From: Epiperipatus broadwayi
Taxonomy: Eukaryota > Onychophora > Udeonychophora > Euonychophora > Peripatidae
Reading direction: 5' to 3'
Length of the DNA stretch: 64,000 nt
Assembly (NCBI GenBank): GCA_028023455.1
Contig: JAQFVV010006203.1
Coordinates: forward strand, 8,090,821 to 8,154,820
Shown: one piece after another, positions 25,440 to 37,789 of the stretch
How the letters are laid out: every line of letters begins with the position of its first letter
Position numbering within the stretch: position 1 is the first letter of the stretch
Position numbers and translations under genes: made by a program
Notes under the pieces: generated by a model
What the model saw: only the letters and a program-made list of their open reading frames with translations
Databases searched by the model: none
Told to the model about the DNA's origin: nothing

Positions 25440-26468
25440 TTGTTTTGCCAATAGTTATGCGGAAATAGATGATTAAGTACATACATGAAAAGTATGAACA
25501 TTATGGGGCAAGTAAAATTGAAAGATGAATAAATAACTGGTTTTATTGGCCGAGTATGTATAGGAGTGTCTTAAATATCATTGAGGGATGTCTAGTGTGT
25601 GCGAAAACCAAACCTCCTAATATGTCAAACATGAAACCTTTGAGATCAATATATGCATATCAGCCAAATAGTTTGTTGTCTATAGACTTTTATGGACCAT
25701 TATCTCAATTTAATCGGAAAAAATATGTGGTTGTAACTTATGATGTTTTTTTTAAGTTTGTAGCTATTTACCTGGTGGCACAGGCTGATGCTAGACAGAC
25801 TATAAAGGTCCTTGAACATCAACATTTTTGAGATGTGGGAAATTCCAAAACAAATAATGTCAGATCACAGAATGCCTATTATGTCTGACAAATGAAAAAA
25901 ATGGATGGAGCATCATAAGATAAGACACATACTCACTTCAATTCGTAATCCGCAGTTCAACCCATGTAAATGAGTAATGAGAGAACTGGGATATTTATTT
26001 CATGTGTATTTACAGAATAATGATTGTGGATGGGTGAAGGAGGCAATGAGAATAGCTGACATGATAAATTGGTCAAAGAATGAATCAACAGGATTCGAGC
26101 CCATTAGACTTCATCAAGGAAAGAATATTCCCTATCTGTTCAAAACTATTTTACTGGTTAAAACGCCATATATTGACAAGAAAAAAGATGTTGATAAGGC
26201 ATGCTATAGGCTTAGAAAGATGGGTAGTATAAGGCAAAAGAGAAAAGGGAGGGTTAAATATGTGTTTAAGTTGGGAGATGATGTTATGGTAAGGGTAAAT
26301 CCAGTAAGTCATCTGGAAAAGGGAATATATAAAAACTTTCAGACAATATATGATGGGCCTTATAAGATTATAAAGGAATATAGAAATAATGCATTTGAAA
26401 TTGCTCAAGGGTTCGGAGAAAAAAGGAACGATCAATGCTTGATCTTTACAATTACTAAAAAAAAATGA
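25440..26468 (+). pseudogene. Integrase
   Basis: The HHCC zinc-binding region is readable (HEKYEHYGASKIER, WFYWPSMY, CLVCAKTK). The DDE core follows in 25556-25831 with LLSIDFYGPLSQFNRKKYVV (first Asp) and, after a frame break, MSDHRMPIMSDK (second Asp region) and SIRNPQFNP. The C-terminal open frame 25977-26468 carries a chromodomain-free basic tail: KLGDDVMVRVNPVSHLEKG, then NFQTIYDGPYKIIKEY, the GPY/F-type module. Frameshifts separate the blocks. Confidence 0.85.
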
Positions 26469-26619
26469 ATAAATAAATAAATTTATAATGGGATGGGGGT
26501 TATAGTGAATAGATGGGAATACATGTGTACAGTTAAACAAATTTAAAATAAATAAAACTAGATTGTTTATAGGTGTAAATTCTGGGAAACTAAAATGCTC
26601 AGAATGATATTTTAGTTTC

Positions 26620-26638
26620 AGAGGAGGGACGGAGATAA
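26620..26638 (+). other. Polypurine tract
   Basis: AGAGGAGGGACGGAGATAA ends exactly at the first base of the 3' LTR (TGTACCG), as expected for the plus-strand primer. Confidence 0.8.
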
Positions 26639-28318
26639 TGTACCGAAGTACATTGATATTTAATTGATTTTATGAGTCCCATGTTTTAAAATATAAAAAT
26701 TTAAAATTGAGAGAATAAAATGTAAAAACTAAAGAGCAAGGGGGAGGGGGAATTTAAAATAATAAGAAAAATAAACTGTAAACGTTTTTTAAAAATAATA
26801 GGGTTTTTTTTTGTTTAAAAGAGGAAAAAAAAGGTCTTGTAATAAAAAAATGGTTTAATATTCTTTAAATGAATTTAAAATAAAATAATAAAGAGATTTT
26901 GTTTTATCATAATAAAATAATTAAATATATGTGCGTGTATGTATGTAATTTTTAATAAAAAATAGACGCAAAAGCTGATTTTATTTCAGGAGACTGAAGA
27001 TGCTGCTTCTAATAAAGTTTTCCATTGTTTAAAACAGTATAAATAGCTCAACATTTTATTATTCTGGGTCTGACTTCCTCATTTTAATAAAATATTTTTT
27101 AAAGTAATATCTCTAAACATGTTGCATTATTAAAATCAATGTAGTATGCAGTCGACCAAAGCTGCTATATGCATCTAAGATCTGCAATTAGTTTGGAAAG
27201 TGATCATGTTTATATAGACTAAACAAACAACAGAGTGTGTGTGCATCAAACCAGCCACAAAAATCATACTATGTCACAGGATCTATGGAGGAGTCATTTA
27301 CCAATCGTAAATGAGTTAGAAAATAATTCCATTATGCTGTTTCTGTCATATTAAAAATCCTAGGTAATTATTGACTTTGATATCTTAATATTTCTGATTT
27401 CTTCTTAAAATAAAAATAGACTTTATTAGAAAGAACTTTGACCTTTATGAATTAATCTTAAAAATAAAACTTTAAACTTTAAAAGATAATATATGCAATA
27501 ATAAAAAAAATAAAATCAGCTTCTATTATTAAATAATATTTTTGAAACAATTGCGAGAACGTATGTGTGATTTGATTTAAAAAAAAAAAGAAATAAAATA
27601 TAATGTAACGTGTATACTTTATTTGCTAAAATAATATATTAAAATGCTTTGTGTGTTTCATTGTAAGATAAAACGATTAAGTTATTTTAAATAAAAAAAA
27701 ACACTTAAATTATTTTTCTTAAAATATTTATGTTTATTTTGATACGTGTGGGTAAGTATAAATATTTTTTTTTCTAATAAAAGTAGGAGGAAAAAAATCT
27801 AATTATTAATAATAGTATTTCAGGAATAGATTTGATAATTTAAAGATATAAATGTTTTGGCTTTCAGTATAATGTTATTATTATTGGTTTTAAAGGATTG
27901 AAGTATTTATTTTAGTTTTAAAAAGTAGTAGTAGCTTTGAGGGGGCAATTAAGATACCTTTTGTTTGTTTATGAGTGGGCGGTTGGAAACCGATTGAGCT
28001 AGCAGAATTTCAGGTACCAAATTATGCTGATTAGATAGACATGCTAATTTTAACGTAATTAGCTGGCGTCTAAGGGATTTTTTTTCTTTTTTTAAAAATA
28101 AAATAAAATGTTTATTTGGTCAGTGTATTTTTGGTAGATGAGTGTTGGGTGTTATTAGTAGTTCGCTACTAATGATAGTTGACACTTTACCTGAAAACCA
28201 ACCACTTTCAGGAAAGGAAGTTTAGAAGGACAAAGTAAATAAAATATTGTTATTTTTTTTGTCGATAGTTGTTGTTGTTTCCTGTATTTAAATAGAAAGT
28301 TTAGATGGAGATGGTTGG

Positions 28319-28320
<2 letters not shown>
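26639..28320 (+). repeat. 3' LTR of the Ty3/gypsy element
   Basis: Starts TGTACCGAAGTACATTG and matches the 5' LTR over its length with scattered substitutions and small deletions. It ends ATGGTTGGTT and runs straight into (TA)n, lacking the terminal CA seen in the 5' copy. Confidence 0.92.
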
Positions 28321-28352
<32 letters not shown>

Positions 28353-28363
28353 CTCCATGCTGT

Positions 28364-28409
<46 letters not shown>

Positions 28410-28427
28410 GTAACAGCATGGAGAAAT
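28321..28427. repeat. TA runs flanking and inside a perfect 19-bp inverted repeat
   Basis: (TA)n 28321-28350, then ATTTCTCCATGCTGTTACA, then about 40 bp of (TA)n, then TGTAACAGCATGGAGAAAT. The arms pair perfectly and the loop is itself self-complementary, so the whole can form a long hairpin or cruciform. Confidence 0.95.
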
Positions 28428-29639
28428 CTAAGTTAAACCTGGAGTGATGGCTCATCAAAATCATCCCTATTTAATCATGTAGAAGAGATATAATGAATAT
28501 GAAAAACATGTGTGATCATCAAAAACACTATAAATTCACCAGAACTACACAAAAGTAATAATCATTCATTATCATGAATGATCAAAAATAAAACCAACAG
28601 TCAACATTATGACTGGATTTGAACATGATTCACTATAGACCAGGCTAATTATTTAGCCATTGCCAAATTTAAGGCAGATTATATAAATAATAATTTGCAT
28701 GTACAAACTTAAGTGCTAATCCATATGAATATATTACAATAAAAACAATAATGCTGGTATACTAAAACATGCTGACCATCATCAATCCCTAGCCATTTAA
28801 TGCCATTAATGTACTGGTCAACTATAAGCTTAATTTCTATTTAATACTAAAATAAAATGTAATATAGTGTATAGACTTTGAAGGACATCTTTTTGCATCA
28901 ATGATCATCTGGATATCAAAAACACTAAATATAAATCCCTTTTATATAACAGATCATTATGCACAAATCTAACTCAGTGAAAAAAAGGTCTATAACTGTT
29001 ACTGTGAGCAAGAGATATAATACAACATATAATTTATAACATTTTAAAATCAAATACATTCACTAGAATAATTTAAACAATGAAATATAAATTTATTAAT
29101 CAAAAACAATGAAATGAAATTAAGATCTGCTGAGTATGCTATAAATATAAATTCAGCATTCTGATTTTGATTAATACAAAAGGAAATAAGCTGTCACATT
29201 ATGATTTACAAAGATTTTAATAGGTTTACATAAACAACTATATATCAGCACACAGATGTGCCTGTATAATATAAAATTAATATATTTGAATTGTCATAAA
29301 CTAATAATAAAAATATAATTAATATTAACATATAGGTGTCTACCTACCATGCATCTATATAAGCACACAGATGTGTTATAACATATGGGAATTATTATAA
29401 TAAAAAATAAGCAATCACATTTTAATGATATATGAATAATGAACAGCTTTCACATATATATGTGGATACCCATAGAAATATGTGTGCACACTGACATTTA
29501 TATCATATGATATTTTAATTTGTCAAAATAATAAACTTATTAAAATATATTTTCATAAGATACAATTAATTCCATGTTGAAAATATACATAAAATTTTTA
29601 TATATGTGTCTATAAAAATAGATAGTAACTGAAACACAG
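28428..29639. other. Intron 2 sequence with no recognised feature
   Basis: AT-rich; no ORF, RNA or repeat that I can support. Confidence 0.5.
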
Positions 29640-29850
29640 GCTTATTATATACCTGTATTTATATATGTAATATATAGGATATATGAGCACAGACTTTCAC
29701 ATGATCCACCACTCTCCATTCTATCTTATAACACTACACTTGAACATATATATGTTGAAAAAATATCTTTTCAATATATATGTGGTCAAGTGTATCAGTG
29801 TTATGAGATAGAGTGGAGAGTGGTGGGTCATGTGAAAGTCTGTGCTAAAA
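29640..29850. repeat. Foldback element
   Basis: Arms of about 77 bp (29686-29762 and 29768-29846) share AGCACAGACTTTCACATG, CCACCACTCTCCA and AACATATAT in reverse complement with only a few mismatches. The left flank, CAGGCTTATTATATACCTG and then TTTATATATGTAATATAT, matches 45573-45605, so this is related to the repeat at 45570-45950. Confidence 0.88.
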
Positions 29851-31602
29851 ATAGATAGTATAAATCAAAGTTATTAATCAATTCATTATTTCTAATGGTA
29901 AAAAAACTTTTTACTTTAAAAAAATAAATATTTTACTTTTTTGAGAGTCCTTCATAAAAGCTTTTTTTTCAGGTTACTCTTAATTAATTGTAAATATTTT
30001 AAAAAATATTCTAGAAAGTTCTTTTGTTCAATATAGAAAGATTTTTGGAGTTTTTTTTTTAAATAAACTTTCAAATCTTATAATTTAAATATTTTAACTG
30101 TAAATGTATTTAAAATTATGTCCTTTTTTCAATAAAATTACTCACCAAAATCTATCTATGAAGTAGATCTGCTGTTCTCACTCTATATATACAATCCAAG
30201 TAATTTTGTCTGTGCTTCTCTGCCTATAGATAAAAAAGTATGTGACACAGTATGACAATACTGAAATCTTTTTGTAAGCTGGTTCATTATAATTATGTTC
30301 ATAGTATAGTAGTATAATGTTCCATTGACATTTTGGGGGAAGGTATAAATCAAATAACTTATGGCATTCAATCATTCCCATTTAGTCTCTATTACTTGGT
30401 CTTTTGATAAATACTCTTTAGAATATGATAATATTCTAGATCTACATCTTGATGATTCAGGTAAGCCAACCATCTAGTACAGATTATGGGCTCTAGAATA
30501 CAGAAAATCAGGTAATTTACTCTCATATGATTCCAAACCTTTCCATCATTGCAGTAACAGCAGCAGCTTGCACCCTGTACCTTCAATTATAATTTCATCA
30601 AAATAGTGCTAATAATGTGGTCATAATCTGTTCTCTAATATTTTTTCCAATTTTTTTTATAGTCCAGGTAGAATTAAAAACACAGTAATTAAAAATAAGT
30701 TTTCTTTATCTTGATTGAAAAAAGTTAATTATTCTTTTCAATTCATCTTAATCCTTTAAAAAACAACATTGTAGGATTTTTACCAAAATATGTTATACAA
30801 CCTTTAATTAAAAATGTTTCTTGATCTAATCAAAGTAGATAGTGAAATTTTATAATTACCAGTATATCTCTTGTAACATAAAACATGCTTGTTTTAATTT
30901 CAAAATCAGAATTAATTAAATATTAATTAGATCTTTTTAAAATGTCTATTTTATAATAAATATTTAAAATTCAAAATTGTTTAATCCTTATCTGTTATTA
31001 CAATGTAATACAGAAAAATATCTACCAAAAATTTTTGTTTATGTTTATTTCTACTTTTCCTTTCACGTCATGCATCGTGGGATTTAATTTAATAAGCTTG
31101 TATTTACAAATATAAATATAATGAGCATGATAATAACTCTAAACAAGCTTTTTTCCCAACAAATGCCACAAGAAATCAGTTTGAGGATAATTTTGGGGAT
31201 AAGGATAATTTTAGATAGAGATTTTAAATGCTTTCTCTTGCATTTATAGAAAAAAAAGCATGCTTAGAGTTATTTTCATGCTGTGCAATTTTATGGCATT
31301 AATATTTAAATAGACATAATAAAATACATATAATGCAATAAATTGTATTTTATTTCCTTGAATGCTTTTTTTCAGTGAATTCTCTTTCAAAATAAATACA
31401 ATTATTAATAGAGGAAATCTTTCAAGACTTGATTTATATAACTGCAAATAAACCATTTTTTAAATATCTAAGTATATTTTATCATTGTAACCCCCTGCAT
31501 AAAAACATTACATCAGGCCACATTTTTTCTTGGGCCAGCTCTGATTAGCACCATAGTCTAAAAATTTCAGATTTTTAAAGTTGAATAATATTACAATTAT
31601 TG
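29851..31602. other. Intron 2 sequence with no recognised feature
   Basis: AT-rich; the open frames in it are short and show no family resemblance. Confidence 0.5.
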
Positions 31603-32195
31603 TTTTCCTGAAGGTTTGTGATGATGGTGTTTTAGTTGTGTTTATATGTTGGGCTATTTCCATTATCTAATATGAGTATTGAATGTCTTTAGAAAAATTT
31701 AACTTTATTTAAATATTCCAAATACATTCACCTGTTAGAAATAGCACATCAAGCAGGTTAGTATAAGTACAACATTTTGAGAGGTATTATTTTTTCCTCT
31801 TCTTCAAGTGTTGCAGACGTCACTAGTGACAATAATAGCATAGGAATTAAACCTGGACCCTTAGATTCTCGAGTATTGAATTTTAAGGTAATACTCTGCC
31901 TTTGACAGGATGGTTCAGTTGGTTGAAGCATTACTTTAAAATTCAATACTCAAGAATCTAAGAGTCCAGGTTAAATTCCCAGGCTAGTACTATCACTGGT
32001 CAGGACAACAATACTGGAAGAGGAGGGAGAATCAAAATGTTGTGCACACACTAATCTTTTGGATGTGCTATTACTACAACAAGTTGAATGTATTTGGAAT
32101 ATTTAAATAAAGTTAATTTTTTTTAAAGACATTGAATACTCATATTAGATGATGAAAATAGTCCAACATATAAATACAAATATTACAATTATGTT
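31603..32195. repeat. Foldback element with tRNA-like core, copy 2
   Basis: Long inverted arms (about 31620-31900 and 31910-32185). Shared words include TTGAATGTATTTGGAATATT, CATTGAATACTCATATTAGA, GGACCCTTAGATTCT and GAGTATTGAATTTTAA. The arms include the tRNA-derived part, so A-box-like GGTTCAGTTGGTTGAAG and B-box-like AGGTTAAATTCCC sit next to inverted halves of themselves. Same family as 4690-5218. Confidence 0.82.
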
Positions 32196-32391
32196 ATAAC
32201 TTAGTTCAAAAACCGGATTAACAGGGATTAATATCTTTTAGATAAAAATATAAAGTTACTATTTACACATCAGTCATAAATAGCTATCCAGGTTGGTTAT
32301 AGATTTAGTACCGAAATGATTTTTATCTTTATTTATTAAATTCTTAGATATCTAAAAAAATTATAATCTCTTTTTTTTTGTCATGTGTCAT

Positions 32392-32470
32392 AGCATCGGC
32401 TGGGAAGCAAACCCGCTAACCCAGGACAACTGCTTGTAAGGCGGCTGTGCTGACCACTCGACCACTAATG
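32392..32470 (-). other. tRNA-like sequence (pseudo-tRNA or SINE head)
   Basis: The minus strand reads A-box-like GTGGTCGAGTGGTCAG, an anticodon-loop-like CTTACAA, then B-box-like GGGTTTGCTTCCC. Spacing between boxes is about right for a tRNA. The acceptor stem ends do not pair convincingly and the B box departs from GGTTCRANTCC, so a tRNA-derived repeat or pseudogene is more likely than a working tRNA. Confidence 0.55.
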
Positions 32471-32715
32471 CTTGACTATAATCTCTTTTAAGACTTAAAT
32501 AGAGGTTAAAATCATGTTAGAAGATTGTACAAGCATTATGAAGAAATCTTTTATAAATTATTTTTAAAGTAAAATTAAACATTTTTCATTAAACAAACTT
32601 TTATATTTTGTCATTTTAAATAAAAGCTGAGAAATTTTTATTTTTAACTCCACCGAGTTGATATTGAAGAAGTTATGCAGCTACGATTATTATTAGAAAC
32701 TTATTTGTAATTATG

Positions 32716-33181
<466 letters not shown>

Positions 33182-33212
33182 ACATAAACACAAAATATAT
33201 ATTTAAAAATAC

Positions 33213-33392
33213 CTGTGTCATCACGAGAACCACAATCAATCCTATCAGACCAGTCACATGCCTTTTCATCGATGTTAAACTTTAAACGTTTTCCACAATT
33301 AATTTTATAAGGAATTCCATCAAAACAATCGTAAAAACTTCTACAGTCATCTGGATTTGTAAATACACCTTTTGGTTCAGGACATTGGAATT
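33213..33392 (-). CDS. Exon 2: chitin-binding type 2 (CBM14) domain
   Basis: A 180-bp exon (60 codons) with acceptor TTTTAATTTAG| and donor GACACAG|GTATTT, entering and leaving in phase 1. The product reads EFQCPEPKGVFTN, PDDCRSFYDCFDGIPYK, INCGKRLKFNIDEKACDW and SDRIDCGSRDDT. It has six cysteines spaced C-x12-C-x5-C-x9-C-x12-C-x7-C, the peritrophin-A/CBM14 pattern, with the aromatic residues (FYDC, F before NID, CDW) that usually contact chitin. Such domains bind chitin outside the cell, in peritrophic membranes, cuticle, beak, shell or egg-case matrices. Joined to exon 1 the mature protein would start just before this domain (DEFQ). A (TCTA)n tract abuts the donor side. The domain call is firm; the tissue role is unknown. 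Confidence 0.93.
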
Positions 33393-33420
33393 CTAAATTA
33401 AAATCACATTATTTATTAAT

Positions 33421-33735
33421 GTTTTCCTAAAGGTTTGTGATAATGGTGTTTTGATTAATATTTATATATTGAACTATTTTCATCATATAATGTGAGTATT
33501 GAATGTCTTTCGAAAAATTTATCTTTATTTAAATATTCTGAATACACTCAACTGTTAATATTAGCATACAGATTAGTGCATGCACAACGTTTCGAGTGGT
33601 ATTATTCTCCCCTCTTCTTCAGGTGTTTTTGGCTGATCCGTGACAGTACTAAGCATGGGAATCAACCTTAGCTCTTAGATTTTTGAGTATTGAATATTAA
33701 GGTAACACTCTACCTAACCGAACCCTCCTGCTAAA
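33421..33735. repeat. Half copy of the tRNA-core foldback family
   Basis: Matches the left arm of 31603-32195 (AAGGTTTGTGATAATGGTGTT, TGAGTATTGAATGTCTTT, CACAACGTTTCGAGTGGTAT, CTTCTTCAGGTGTT). It then continues into the tRNA-derived part, which on the minus strand reads TTCGGTTAGGTAGAGTG and later GGTTGATTCCC. No right arm follows. It lies about 28 bp upstream of exon 2. Confidence 0.78.
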
Positions 33736-33774
33736 GGCAACAGTCAGTAGAAATTTCATATATTTATCTACGAG

Positions 33775-34700
33775 ATTCTTGCTGATTTCTTTACTTTTTC
33801 CTAAGAGCTATGTTGATTAGTGGTTTCCATACATTATGTATAGTCACATTAGATTTACTTATGGGATTGTTTGTCATTGTCATGTGAGCAGATTATTTAA
33901 ATTTTCTTCTTTGTATGTTTTCTTTTCTATCCAATATTGTGGTATTTTCCCATTTGAATGTATGTTCAATGGTGCATACATGGTTTGCTATCTTAAACAC
34001 ATCTGTTTTCTCTCTTCATTGGTTTGTTTTCTTGCAAGTGCTTTTCAATGGGATGACTGATCTCACCAATATACATTCTTCCACATGGTATTTCATAGAT
34101 GCAGGTTTTAATTTTTAGCTTTTTGAGTTTAGATTTTGTAGATGTTAGAATTTCTCATAGTGTCATATGACTCTGGAAATCTGATCTGATATTATTTTGA
34201 GTGTTGATTTTTCCTTAATTTGTCTGCTATTTTGGGTATGTATGGGTACACTACAGTACCAATAATTGTTTTTTTGTTAGTTGTTTTGTTGTCTATGTAA
34301 GGTTTTCTTAGTAACAGCTGATGTATAACTATTTTTTATAAGAGTTTATTCTATGTAAATATTTTCTTTTTTCAAAAAACTGGTTTCTGAACAAACTTCT
34401 TTTGCTCTGTTCCATAGTGATGGTATAACTATATATTTTGTGTTTTCCAAGTGTGATTGGATGTATACTATAAATATTTGCCTGTAAGCATGGGATTTAA
34501 GTAAACTGTAGTTTTGATTTTGCCATGAGGGAGTCTTGACACAAGAACATCTAAGAGTGCCAATTTTTGTTCTTGTTCTGATTCTATTGTGAATTTAATT
34601 GAAAGGCATATATTGTTGATGTGTTTCTCTAAAGTTTGTAGCAGTTCTTCTCCATGTCACCATACAACAAATGTATCATCTATATTGAAAAACCAAATTT
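33775..34700 (-). mobile_element. Penelope-like element fragment, minus-strand copy
   Basis: Minus-strand translation with stops recovers the end of a Penelope reverse transcriptase (SIKFTIESEQEQKL, RLPHGKIKT) and the GIY-YIG endonuclease start (CIYEIPCGRMYIGEISHPIE). It is homologous to the neighbouring plus-strand copy but in opposite orientation; the two meet at about 34700. The RT palm region is absent from this copy. Confidence 0.8.
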
Positions 34701-36235
34701 TAGGTGAATATGGAATAGTTTTTATGCTGACAAAGGAAATGCAACAGTTATAATAAATACAATGGATTATGACAATAAAATACAAGAACACCCCATAGAT
34801 GGCCAAAACAAAAAAAATGGCAAAAAATTCTGATACGAAGTAAACAAAGTTACAAGCCTTACTCAGAAAGCATCATAGATACTTCAGTAACATTATATTT
34901 CAGCAAAATTCCTCATATTTATGATCTACTTAAAATCCATAAGGATCATGTTATATTTGTTAGTTCTAGAAATTTATTTTGCCAAAATTTGTCAAGATTT
35001 CTTCTTAAAGTTCTTAGTCCTCTGGCATACAAGACACTTTCCTTTATCAGTGATTCTAGACACTTTGTAGAAATAATCCTGAATATGAAAATTAAATGAA
35101 TTGACTTACTGATAAGCTTTATATGTGGAAAGTTTATTCACAAATGTACCATGAGAAGAAGGATTGTCTATAGTAAGGAAAATATTAAATGGTGATAATA
35201 GCTTATAAACCAGAACAACTATTTATATTGATAATATAATGGAACTATTAATATTCTGCATAAAAACAACCTACTTTGAATATAACACACAATTATTCCA
35301 ACAAAATCAAGGAGTGGAGATGAGCTCACCATTGTCATCCCTAATTAGCAATATTTAAATAAATGAAATTGAAACCACAATCATAAAAAACTACTCCATG
35401 TTCATCTAAAGTTGTATTTTTCTAGTTAGATGACACATTTGTGTATGGTTACATGGTAATGCATTACTACAAACTTTCTGGAAACACATCAACGACATAT
35501 CCCCTTCAATTAAATTCACAATAGAATCAGAACAAAAACAAAAATTGACATTCTTAGACGTTTTTGTGGCAAGACTCCCTCATGGCAAAATCAAAACTGC
35601 AGTTTACTGAAAACCCACACATACAGTAAAATACATAACCTAAACATCCAATCACACCAGAAACATAAAACATGGAGATATACTATAACTATGGAACAGA
35701 GAAACAGAAGTTTGTTCAGAAACTAGCAATTTAAAAAAAGATCTACATAGAATAAACACTTATGAACAATAGTTATCCATAGCTGTTATTAAGAAAACCT
35801 TAAATAGACAACAAAAAACACTATCAAAAGAAAAAAACAATTACTGGTACTGTAGTGTAGCTATACACACCAAAATAACAGAAAAATTAAGGAAAATATC
35901 CAATCAGTATAACAATAGAACAGCTTTCCAGAGCCATAACACACTACAAGAAATTGTAGCTTTCTAGAAAGCCTAAGGTTGGTATGCAGAAAAGAAAAAA
36001 CTGCATTTATTAAATACCATGTGAATGTGGAAGAATGTATATTGGTGAGACTAGTCATTCCATTGAAAAGTACTTGCAAGAACATAAACTGATGATTAGA
36101 AAAGAGAAAACATATGTGTCTAAGGTAGTAGATCCTGTATGTACCAATGAATATATGATCAATTGGGAAAATACAAAAATATTAAATAGAGACTAAAATA
36201 TACAAAGAAGAAAATGTATATTTTTGTCTCTATCC
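34701..36235 (+). mobile_element. Penelope-like element, plus-strand copy (RT plus GIY-YIG)
   Basis: Translation in shifting frames gives SLFTNVP, then FQQNQGVEMSSPLSSLISNI (RT motif B region as in Penelope), IKFTIESEQKQKLTFLDV and RLPHGKIKTAVY (the RT end). Near 36011-36110 the GIY-YIG nuclease follows: IPCECGRMYIGETSHSIEK then LQEHK, including the CxC insertion seen in this class. Many stops show it is dead. The order RT then C-terminal GIY-YIG is diagnostic of endonuclease-positive Penelope-like elements. Confidence 0.87.
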
Positions 36236-36244
36236 AATATTTTT

Positions 36245-36794
36245 TTTTTAAAATTGAGAGAAAGGGTGATATGTGCGTCCTATTACACCTCTCAAAAACA
36301 ATCAAGCCACAACTGTCTGGAACTTCTTAATTTCAATATTTTTCCTTTTATATCATCCACACAGATTCAACCAACAAAACATCACTAATCCATCATTTTC
36401 ATTAGGGTCTGAGCTGAGGCTTGGTGCTTCCATTGGTCAAGCTAATTCTTTTTATTCTCTTATCTATTTTATCCTCAAAACTTTTTAATTACAGTATATA
36501 AGAGCCCCAAGGGCTAGTTTGCTTTTCAATTAATTTATAAAACAATCATTTCCATTTACAAAAATATTTTATCTTTAGATCTTGTACTTTTTTCTAAAAA
36601 AGTACGTTCAAATATATATATTTTTAAAAGAAAATAATTTTTAAAGTTTTGCATCTGTGCGAATATATATATGTATACACGTTTAACAACTCTTTAATTT
36701 TTTTAGCTTTTAGTTTTTAATAAATTTATTTTTATTTGCGAACTTAAAGTTTTTATTTTAAATTAATGTATCTGCATATTTATATATCGTTACA
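36245..36794 (-). repeat. LTR fragment, minus strand
   Basis: The right edge CGTTACA meets (TA)n, so on the minus strand it starts TGTAACG. GGGCTCTTATATACTG near 36493-36510 looks like a TATA box. It is similar in sequence and layout to the 5' 430 bp of the block at 18836-20706 (shared CAAAGG/CAAGGGCTAGTT, AATCATTTCCATTT, and the palindrome-poor A/T tail). Its left part is cut by the Penelope insertion or lost. Confidence 0.45.
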
Positions 36795-37281
36795 ATATAT
36801 ATATATATTAAACAGCCACAGTTATATTATTTCAGCCATCTCTAGCTGCAAAATTCAAACTTTTCTTTAAAGAGGGAATGTGATTAAAATAATATAGTTA
36901 TGGGCATTTAAAATATTTTGTAGAGATTTTAGCTAGCATTATGCGCTTTCTCTTTATATGTATGAATGAAATCAAGTCAACATCACATCATTTATTTAGC
37001 TTGTCTTTACAAATGTAATATAAAGAGTTTATATTTTGGATTTGGTGTCTGGATGTCCTAGCTCCTCACTGATATGAGGCATTAGCTTGAAACTGGTTTG
37101 GGGATTTTGAATGTGTTCTTTTGATGCATTTATTGGTAAAAATAAAAAAAGAAAAAGGCTAGTTTAGAGCTATTAGCATGTTCTTTATATTATATATATT
37201 ATGCAAAATCAATTTTAATATACGTATATATAATAAATGTAAAAGTATAATACCCGTTATAAAAAATATTATATGTAATAT

Positions 37282-37461
37282 ACAAACAAATAATTTAACG
37301 GTAAAAAATATTGTATTTTAAATTCTTTAGTAGCGCTTTACGTAATAATTAATCCTCGTCAGCTTTAAATGAATTTTAAATTTTCAAATTTTATATGTAA
37401 TTGTAAGCTCTACTAAAGAATTTAAAATACAATATTTTTTTACTGTTAAATTGTTTGTTTA
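37282..37461. repeat. Hairpin element with ~50-bp arms
   Basis: The arms 37282-37335 and 37411-37461 are near-perfect inverses (AATTTAACGGTAAAAAATAT against ATATTTTTTTACTGTTAAAT; TTAAATTCTTTAGTAG against CTACTAAAGAATTTAA). The loop is about 75 bp. No coding content; a MITE or structured RNA is possible. Confidence 0.85.
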
Positions 37462-37550
37462 TATATATAAACTAGAGTAATTAAATATTAAATTACAGCT
37501 GTTTACTATTGTCTGCTATTCTCAACAACATATACACAAACTTCTGTTTA

Positions 37551-37788
<238 letters not shown>

Positions 37789-37789
<1 letters not shown>

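Larger units (their letters stand above)
20742..28320 (+). mobile_element. Ty3/gypsy LTR retrotransposon, near full length, inactivated
   Basis: Two long direct repeats (LTRs of about 1.75 and 1.68 kb) bracket a primer-binding site, a gag remnant, and protease, reverse transcriptase, RNase H and integrase in the Ty3/gypsy order, then a polypurine tract. The pol reading frame is broken by many stops and frameshifts. The insertion sits in a TA repeat: TA runs lie immediately outside both LTRs. There is no envelope-like ORF between integrase and the polypurine tract. The element is sense relative to the window and antisense to the chitin-binding gene whose intron 2 it occupies. Confidence 0.92.

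Noticed and set aside
32392-32470. Functional tRNA gene
   Set aside because: Box A is good but box B departs from consensus and the acceptor stem does not pair; a tRNA-derived repeat fits better.
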